Made by a program: the position numbers and the translations under genes. A DNA stretch of 64,000 nt, from positions 1,116,001 to 1,180,000 of the forward strand of contig JARUPY010000083.1 of assembly GCA_029817715.1 (NCBI GenBank), written 5' to 3'. The number at the start of each line of letters is the position of its first letter. Within the stretch, counting starts at the first letter, position 1. Source of the DNA: Melastoma dodecandrum. Its lineage: Eukaryota > Streptophyta > Magnoliopsida > Myrtales > Melastomataceae. The notes below the pieces were generated by a model. The model was not told the DNA's origin and ran no database searches. It saw nothing but the letters and a program-made list of their open reading frames with translations. Of the stretch, positions 56,884-64,000 are shown piece by piece.

Positions 56884-58975
56884 TTGGATCGTTTATGTAC
56901 ACTAAGAGGGGGGTGAATTAGTGTTTATCACTTTTTCGCCCTTTCTCGGTGTAAGCGGAAGCGTACTGTATCACAGCAGAGCGTTTCTCAGAATGAGAAA
57001 TACCTTACTGTAACTGTTACGATTTTGTCGAGTAGGTTTTCGTACGAGTGTTGCGCGATCGTAATGGACACAGTGATTTATAGTGGTTCGGCCTTAATTG
57101 ACCTACGTCCACTTTCCACCAACAAGGTGATTCCACTATATAAAATAATGAGTGCAAAAAGCCCTTGCACTAGGCGTATGTTCCTCTCACAAAGTGAGAT
57201 TTAGAATCCCGTACAATAGATGATCACTCCTGGCAACGGTCAGCTCCTCACACAGTGGACGTCTTCTCGTTTCCAGCAGAATGATGCTTATCCTCAGCAG
57301 TTGGTAGCTCAATGGATTCCACACAGCTCGTTGTCGCTTAATATAAACCTGACTTATCAAAGAACACAGACAACGTTATGTTAGAGTATAAATCCTCGCA
57401 GATAACTCCTTACGGTGAAGAATGTATTCTCAGAGAGCAGCTCGTTTCTGCTTCTCAACGAAGGATTGCTTCAGCACTTTATCGTTCAGCAGAAGATTTC
57501 CACACAGATCTTGTCTCTCCTTAAGATAAGCCTGCACTTGCTTAAGAGACAACCACAAAGTTGAACCACAAAGATCACGAAGATAGGAACCACAAAGATC
57601 ACAAAGAAAACCACAAAGCCACTTAGAAGGTATCCGTCCTACACTCAGTTCGGACATGCACGGTTACCACAGCCGTGACTCACTGCACTGCACACCCAGT
57701 GCCTAGGGTGGAATTTTCCGATCCGTTGGCTTCCACGCAACCTGCTTTACTAACCCTCTGTATCAGGCGTTCAAGACTTCTGCACAGCACCCCTGTGCTC
57801 GGGAGGAACTCTTTCCACTCCGGCGGCGTTCCCAACTCCTGCTCTACCCTGCAGGCACGAGACTTCTGGCGCGCACCCGCAAGTGCGTGTCTAACTGCTC
57901 AAACTCCGTAGGCTCGAGACTTCCCCGCGAAAAGACACGACAAGAACGGCTTCTTGCCGATGGGTCAGCAACCGGTTACTGAATTCAGAGCAGGTATTCA
58001 CTTAGCTTCCCTCAGACGATTCGCCGGTTGCTCGTTGAACGCACCGAGGACACCTAGTCCCTCTCAGACAATTCAAGGGATCTGACCTCAGCCCCTTGAC
58101 ACTCTCACACGCAGCTTGCAAGAGAAAGAACCAGGAGACACTTAGCACCTTCCGCTCTCCGTCGACGCACAAAGCTCACACAGACCACACAGATGCACAA
58201 AAGCAGAGAGAAAATGTCGTCCTTGGTCTAATTATAAAGAAGAAGGAGGACGGAAATCGTCTAGGCAATCAACAAGATTTATTGCCAAAACTGGTCGTGA
58301 GGACACAACAACGGTCTGCTCTACGTTCGCTGTCCCATAGAAGGAAAGATCCAACGGTAACTTCCTCCATTCGTATCAATTAGATAATTTATTTCCAATC
58401 TATATTATCTTATCTGATCGATTGTGATAATCAACAATATTTGTCTTGATATTTTCTCCCATTACAGCGAGACGTTGCTGCAGGGAATCAGAGATATATT
58501 TTGTTTCCAAAAATAACAATTGGAAAGATAATCTCAATATATTTTGTTGCCTAATAGTTTATAATAAGATCATTAGGCTACGTTAAACGAACCTAGACAC
58601 TCAGAATAATTATCTGAGATAGATTAAAATAAATCTTGGAATAAATCATGATTATTAAAAGTATGTTTCCATATTTTCAACTTCTATGCGTAATATCACA
58701 GTAACAGTATACTGGAACGCAATAATATATAACTGCTACTAGCTGTGGTTCAGCAACGTATTGCTCAAGCTCATCACTAAGAATGAACACATAACTTGTG
58801 AAACATTATTACTGACCACCAGTAACATGTCGCTTACCACCAGTAACATGTCGCTTAAGTTCATCATCAAAACCAGGTCAACAATTTCTAATTGTTCGAT
58901 GTCATCACTGTGCAAGTATGATAGAACTCGCATGCAAATTCACCTTGCATTAGCAGTTTGATTGGATTGTTATTA
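56884..58975 (+). repeat. LTR-like repeat, second copy
   Basis: Opens TGTTGGATCGTTTATG, then CACTAAGAGGGGGGTGAATT, a phrase seen at the start of many plant copia LTRs. It then has ATTTATAGTGGTTCGGCC (57076) and the blocks shared with 7201-8835 on the opposite strand. It contains a twofold ACCACCAGTAACATGTCGCTTA repeat at 58815-58858. End uncertain. No coding interior is attached: the next recognisable sequence belongs to another element. Confidence 0.55.
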
Positions 58976-59029
58976 CAATCGAATGACGTCTAAGCATGCA
59001 GGTTAATCTCATGAGTCAATTATGCTACA

Positions 59030-60180
59030 CACAGATATTCCACCATCTGATCAACTCCGTGACTGGTTCAAGATGCTAAGACCCTCGGAGTAGGAATTCT
59101 TCTAGCTAAAGCTCAAAGGCTTTTTTCATCTAATCCGTCTCAAGATTGACTGGTTTATGCTACAGCACCTCATCTCCCGATGGAATCCGAGCACATACAC
59201 TTTCCACTTCGATACTTTGGAGCACCACTCTACAAGGAATATAGACACCTCTTTTGCCTTCCTCCTCTCTCAGGGATCTCACCTCTTCCTCATCTTGACA
59301 AGCCGAGGGAGTATATCACTAGGTTTCTTCAGATTTCTCCGGCAAACGTGTTTGCTGCATTCACAATGGAAGGGCACATCATCGTCAAAGAACTCTGCAA
59401 ATGCCAATTAACGCCATACATACCGCAAGGACGAGACAGTCAAGGTTCGGTACATGCCTTCATCCTTTTGTTCGCAGGAACGATTCTCTACCCCTACAAA
59501 AAGGAATCAATCCACGGACGAGCAATCTATTTGATGAAGCCATCCTCGAGAGACAACCCTTCCTCCCCAACCTAGTTGGTGAGACAAACTACAACCTTAC
59601 CAAGATAGTGAGAAAAGCAAGGGAAGGAGTTCGGAACCATCACTTCTCCTTCAGCCACCCATTGCTCCAGACATGGTTCTACACTCACATTGGCATCACT
59701 GGAGAGTCATTTAGGCGGGAGCAGTTTCCAGATTTGCTCGACCGCATATCAGATCTCGCTCGACTTCCAACCCACACCTTTGTGGGGGTTAGCGCTCTCA
59801 TGCGCTCGTTGGAACCAGATGACTTCTACCAGATGGCCAAATGCTTTTACGTGGACTAGGCTATTACAAGCTCCCTAGATGGAGATTACTTCCCGATCAT
59901 TGGGATCACTGGGACATCTTATTACGGTTCGACACGGGTCATGCACCAATTTGGGCGAATCTCATGGATCATACCAGCACCAGATAGACTATTTGATCCG
60001 ATCGATCTGGACAACCAACCAACAATGGGTGTAGTTCGGCGGGCGACAACACGTATCGCTCGTGTGTGGATGACTCTCAAGGAGGAAGAGTTCGAACCTC
60101 TCATAGAGCGTCAAGCAGACATCGACTCCCGATCTGCTCGATTTCAGAGGAACCGCATAACCCCTTGGGATCGCATTTGA
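59030..60180 (+). pseudogene. DUF7745-like region
   Basis: Read across frames: DQLRDWFKMLRPSE (59050), WFMLQHLISRWNPSTYTFHF (59150-59210), GAPLYKEYRHLFCLP, then FAGTILYPYKKESIHGRAIYLMK, RQPFLPNLVGETNYNLTKIV, FSHPLLQTWFYTHI and a TTRIARVW-containing end at 60180. The opening W...L-W-P-F pattern and the aromatic LLQTWF-H block resemble the plant DUF7745 family, which is often found next to gypsy gag. Function unknown. At least three frame changes (near 59215, 59545 and 59860). Confidence 0.55.
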
Positions 60181-60473
60181 CGACAGACAACTCCCCGTCA
60201 TCTTAGGGCTTGCGAGCCCATCCTATCTTTTCTTTCAATGAACTATATTTTCATAGTTATGATGAATTGAACTTTATCAGTTTTTGGCTAATGTGCTTCT
60301 TTTCCTTGGATTGAATTCGTTCTAATCACAGTCAAATCCTTGCCATAGACATGTCATGCATCATTACATGTCATGTACCCAAAGTATCTCGCCGCTTGAT
60401 ACTGATTGAATGTTCGTTTCTTTTCGGAAGGTACCGAACAATTGCTCCTAGCGAGCGTCCCAGATTTCGATCT

Positions 60474-61352
60474 TTAAGGACAGTTATGGCGGACACCTCT
60501 CCAGGACGCGTTGTAGCTTCCACAAATGTTGATTTGCGAACTCCCTCCTCCCACCACTAAAGTCATAGTCGTGACATCCACCCCAACTTTCTCCTTGGAC
60601 GCGTCTGCGTTCCCTCCACTCTTCTCCCAAGCCCCGGCCTTCGTTGTCGGGCAGTTTTTAGGCGGAGGCATGTCTCCGACATACATACCACCGCTGGCAG
60701 TCTTCACAACACAAGCAATGCAAACCTCATCTGTGCCACCGACAGTCGCGCCACTCAATGCCAGTCTACTCGCATCGGCCTAAGTTGCCGACATCTGTTC
60801 TTTGGGAGGCAAAGTAGAATCCCTCGTCACAGAATTGTCAACCTTGAAAAAGATGATGGCGGAATTGCTTCAGCGACAGCTCGCGACAACTTCAACTCTT
60901 GTTACCACCCAGAATCCTCATCTTCTTCATGTCATGCTAGGATCCATTGCGCCAGTAGCCATGGTACCCCCATATTGTCCCTTCCCTCAGCCAGGCTTTG
61001 GCGCTCCTTCAAGTATCTCTCCACTTTACCACCTAGTCATGCCTGGGTCTGCCGCCTCTGCCGTATAACCTCCCTGTACAATCCGTATATGTGCATGCCA
61101 CCCCCTCGCACAACTTCGTCACAACCATATATGCCACCTTGCTACCCACAACCACCAGCTCCAAGGCCAGTCCCAACAACGTTCAGGCCAACTCCCCACG
61201 CCCAGACTTCATTGGTAGAAGAAAGACCAACTCCTTACTTCCCTGCTAGCGGCCCAACCCCCAACTTTGGGGTTCCACAACCAAGTGCAAGTCCTTCGGC
61301 CCCACGTGTAAGCCAACCATGCTCAGTCCCAGGACCCGTAATGCGACCATAG
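60474..61352 (+). pseudogene. proline-rich linker before gag
   Basis: Frames 60526-60783, 60802-61068 and 60975-61352 are rich in Pro, Thr and Ser (for example PPPTTKVIVVTSTPTFSLDA, PPPRTTSSQPYMPPC) with a short helix ESLVTELSTLKKMMAELLQR. Such low-complexity stretches precede gag in plant gypsy elements. Broken by a stop at 60781-60783 and a frame change near 61050. 60181-60473 shows nothing. Confidence 0.5.
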
Positions 61353-62152
61353 TAGACGAGTTGTTGGGAGAAAGGGGACAGGCAAGCGCCTTTGTGACAA
61401 GACTCGAAGCAAAAATCTCATCGATGCGAGAAGCCGAGGCCAAACATCACGCAATGCTTGAGGAATGTATCAATGCCCTCCAGGGGTACCACACACGAAC
61501 ATGGGAGTACAATGACTTCCAAGTCCCCCATTTTCAGATCCTGCCTAAGTTCAAACTTCTAGAGTGCGAGAAATTCAAGGGTACCGAATGTCTTGAACTG
61601 CATCTTAAGCATTTCTGCCACAAGATGTCAGTTTACCCTACGGATGACAAGCTTCGCATTATTATGTTCCAAGCAAGCCTGGCAAAGTCAGCGCTACAAT
61701 GGTATTATTCCAAAGATGTGAAGCAATACGCGACATTCAAGGAGCTGGCGCTCGACTTCATCAACTATTACAGTTTCAATGTTAAGATGGCACTGACACT
61801 TTCTGATATCCGCAAGCTACGGAGATTTCGAGGAGAATCGATCAAGACCTTCGCCCACCGCTTCCGTGAGATGGCCACGTAGATGAAGCCTACCATGTAA
61901 GTGCGAGATCTCGTCACCGAATTCCTACAATTGCTACCACGTGAATATGGGCCGTTCATGATCGATGGGTGGGCACCACTAACATTCGCTCAAGCAGTTA
62001 TCACCGCCAATCAGCTTGATAAAGCAAGCCGTGATGGTCTTATACCTACCGCGACGCCAAAGCTAACGATCAGGCCAAAGTCTAAGGAGCTCATTGCAAC
62101 CGCCGAACACAGTAGGCAATCCATGAGGGCAGCACCACCCCCAACATCATAA
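61319..62152 (+). pseudogene. gypsy gag core
   Basis: The frame reads FKLLECEKFKGTECLELHLKHFCHKM, then DDKLRIIMFQASLAKSALQWYY, FKELALDFINYYSFNVKMA and SIKTFAHRFREMA, the Retrotrans_gag blocks with W-Y in the fourth helix. Two stops follow (TAG 61880-61882 and TAA 61898-61900) before the same frame resumes RDLVTEFLQLLPREYGPFMI to 62152. Structural protein of the virus-like particle. Dead copy. Confidence 0.85.
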
Positions 62153-62336
62153 GCGCCAAGGGCGTACGTCGCGGCAGCTGCTAGGCCCCCAGCACCCGTC
62201 GTTGCTCGCCCCAGAGCACTTGGGCCAGTAGTAATGTCCAACATCATATGCGCCAAGGTCGTACGTCGCGACAGCTGCTAGGCCCCCAACACCCGACGTT
62301 GCTCGCCCCAGAGCACTTGCGCCAGTAGTAATGCAT
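62143..62336 (+). repeat. 97-bp tandem duplication inside gag
   Basis: Two copies beginning at AACATCATA (62143) and AACATCATATG (62240), about 93% alike by eye, each covering CGTACGTCGCG, CAGCTGCTAGGCCCCCA and CTCGCCCCAGAGCACTTG. 97 is not a multiple of three, so the duplication changes the frame. The first copy also has a TAA at 62150-62152 where the second has TAT. Confidence 0.9.
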
Positions 62337-62349
62337 CAACGACCAAGGT

Positions 62350-63168
62350 TTGCTCAGCAAGAACGTCCCCCGACGAAGATTGGAGGACCTGACGCCCACC
62401 CCCAATCCGTTAGATGCCATGTTCGTCCGGTTGAGAGACATGGGCTTCGTAAATCCTGTGAAAGCCAAAGTAACAAACCCCTCTTCGTTTGGCTATAACC
62501 CCAAGGCGGTCTGTCAATACCATTCTGGGGCGGCGGGGCATGGCACCAAGGATTGCATTGCCCTCCGGTTCAAGATCCAAAACCTATTGGACGATGGCGT
62601 CATTACATTCGCCCCGCCGACCACGACCCCGAACGTCAGGAGCAATCCTCTCCCAGAACATGTCAACTACATTGGCACCAATTCATTCTCACCACTGACC
62701 GACCGGGAAGAAGAAATATACATGTACGAGTGCGAGCGGACAACTACCAAACTCGTCAATGTGGTTCATGCCAATCGAGGCCGGAGTCGAGGTCGGGGTC
62801 GAGGCCGAAGTCAGCCTAACAGAGGGACACATCCAATGACGCCAACTTCAGTACTACCGGATGGTTTCACATTGATAAACCCTCAGAGGCCCAAAGCACC
62901 GTATCTCTACGTTCCATTCGGGGAAGCACAACCTGGAATGTCATCCCAGGTGAAGGGCTCGCCTTTAAAGGAGCCAAGAATCCCTATAGTGATCAGGCCC
63001 AGTTACGCACCATCAAGTCCGGAAGTTGAGCTCATTACCCGTTCTGGAAGAGTAGTGCCCGCTCCTGAGGCCCCGCTCTCAACTGAACCTTCAAAACCCA
63101 ATCTGCCCTCGAATGAACAAATTTGCAAGGTGATTTCTACAGTGAAGGAGAGTGATGAATCTAATTAG
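62350..63168 (+). pseudogene. gypsy gag C-terminus with knuckle
   Basis: The frame holds NPVKAKVTNPSSFGYNPKAV, then CQYHSGAAGHGTKDCIALRFKIQNLLDDG (Cys-His-His-Cys knuckle), then PNVRSNPLPEHVNYI, an RGRSRGRGRGR basic patch and LITRSGRV, all landmarks of the gag end just before protease. The protease itself is absent. A frame change near 62360 separates it from the preceding core. The initial ATG is not a real start. Confidence 0.8.
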
Positions 63169-63170
63169 AA

Positions 63171-64000
63171 TTTTATATATATTGTTTGGTGTGTACCTAG
63201 CGTAGCGGAAGTTAATTTTCGAAAATATCTCCAAAATACGATTTCGAATACATGTGATACGTATAAATTAAATAATAAAATACATTAAATAAAATCTTAC
63301 ATCGTAAACTAGACTTGTACTATATGTTGAAACACAACCGCATTTTCAAAAATTTCAATTGTGATTCATCTAAATGTATTGATGTACACGGAACTTTAAC
63401 ACTTCGAACTCAATCTCGGTTGCTGGCCCTTGGAGTTCTCTTGTGAAATTCTTTTCCGGAAGCCTTGTAATCCTTTCGTTTTCTCTTTGGCAGATCGATT
63501 TCATTTTCTTTTGCCGAATGTCGCTCCTAAATAGACGATTTCGCTTTGGCACGGTGTGCGTTTCGTGACCCATAATTACTGCCATTTTTAAATCAATATA
63601 TTAAACAATTAAATTTTAATCACCTATTACCACGTAGCAATGCTACTTGGTTTTACAACCTAGCACTACAACAATTTTGATCAACTACCATGCTTAATTC
63701 TCTACGTTTACTGTTTGTGCTGGAAAATTTTAAAATTAACAAAACTTAACCACACATCTGAAAAAAGAGTAAACACGGTATAAAATTAATTACAATAAAA
63801 TAAAATTTTAATTACAAAAAAATAAAATTAAAAGATTTTAAAGTTTGTTGGAACCACGATAAATTAATTTATATCTACTCCACCACAAAATTAATAAAAA
63901 TACAATAAATCGCGGTCCAAAAACTACGGAACTACCCCATAATATCCCCAACCATTTGTTTTCCTTCTCTTTTGTTTCCTCCTTCGACTAGAAAAACAAA
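63171..64000. other. AT-rich interval without gene
   Basis: A-rich and T-rich runs with a short minus-strand frame at 63370-63585 that I do not recognise. No terminal repeat of the preceding element seen. Confidence 0.45.

Larger units (their letters stand above)
59000..63170 (+). mobile_element. plus-strand retroelement remnant: DUF7745-like region plus gypsy-type gag
   Basis: A DUF7745-like segment (59030-60180), a Pro-rich linker (60526-61352), a gag core (61319-61882) and a gag C-terminus with a CHHC-type knuckle (62350-63168) follow each other on one strand. Multiple frameshifts and stops. Sequence turns AT-rich right after VKESDESN at 63168, so protease, polymerase and integrase are missing. 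No LTR identified at either end. Confidence 0.7.

Noticed and set aside
1..64000. tRNA or rRNA genes
   Set aside because: None seen by eye. Short tRNA-complementary stretches found are retroelement primer-binding sites. A covariance-model scan was not possible.

Overview
The window is repeat-rich heterochromatin of a flowering plant, probably a eudicot. It shows FAR1/MULE-type transposases with introns, plant C48 (Ulp1-like) transposon proteases, Ty1/copia and Ty3/gypsy fragments, plant-type primer-binding sites and AT-rich spacers. I found no convincing host gene, rRNA, tRNA or CRISPR array. Everything recognisable is mobile DNA, most of it broken.

Layout. 1-5000 holds a minus-strand Ty3/gypsy remnant cut by the window edge. 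5.0-9.7 kb holds diverged LTR-like repeats. 9681-12296 is a 2.6-kb copia element with both LTRs and a 5-bp target duplication, but most of its reverse transcriptase is deleted. 14355-19875 (element A), 20628-38165 (element C), 27853-33151 (element B, nested in C) and 43171-52808 (element D) are four Mutator-like elements (MULEs) of one superfamily. 38.2-43.1 kb holds a degenerate plant-mobile-domain fragment and a second broken copia element. 52.8-59.0 kb holds unrecognised sequence and LTR-like repeats. 59.0-63.2 kb is a plus-strand retroelement with DUF7745-like and gag regions. 63.2-64 kb is AT-rich and empty.

The MULE family is the main content. The ends are variants of GGAAGCGGCTAACG (exact in D, one or two changes or terminal bases missing in A, B and C), followed by a subterminal palindrome. 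The terminal inverted repeats are about 0.7-1.25 kb long and are built almost wholly from dense arrays of short inverted motifs, with TTAGTA/TACTAA at the core. Array composition is specific to the element type: a 32-bp unit in A and B, TTAGTACA-TGTACTAA units in C, and TTTAGTAAA-type units with a 115-bp higher-order repeat in D. Between the arms sit two convergent genes, a C48-protease gene and a FAR1/MULE transposase. Their exon structure is shared: the first four protease exons are 150/603/138/90 nt in A and B, with 606/138/90 nt matched in C. C also carries a tandem pair of unrecognised genes.

How the parts relate. A and B are copies of one deletion derivative: the protease catalytic half and the transposase catalytic half are missing and the remaining halves meet tail to tail. 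B sits inside the FAR1 domain of C's transposase with a 9-bp duplication, so it moved after C was in place. Transposases C and D keep one long frame broken by three stop codons each. The only apparently intact element gene is C's protease gene, plus one of the two unknown genes beside it. My main hypothesis is that each element type carries its own array of binding sites together with an element-encoded protein that reads them, comparable in logic to the VANC anti-silencing proteins of Arabidopsis VANDAL MULEs. That is inference.
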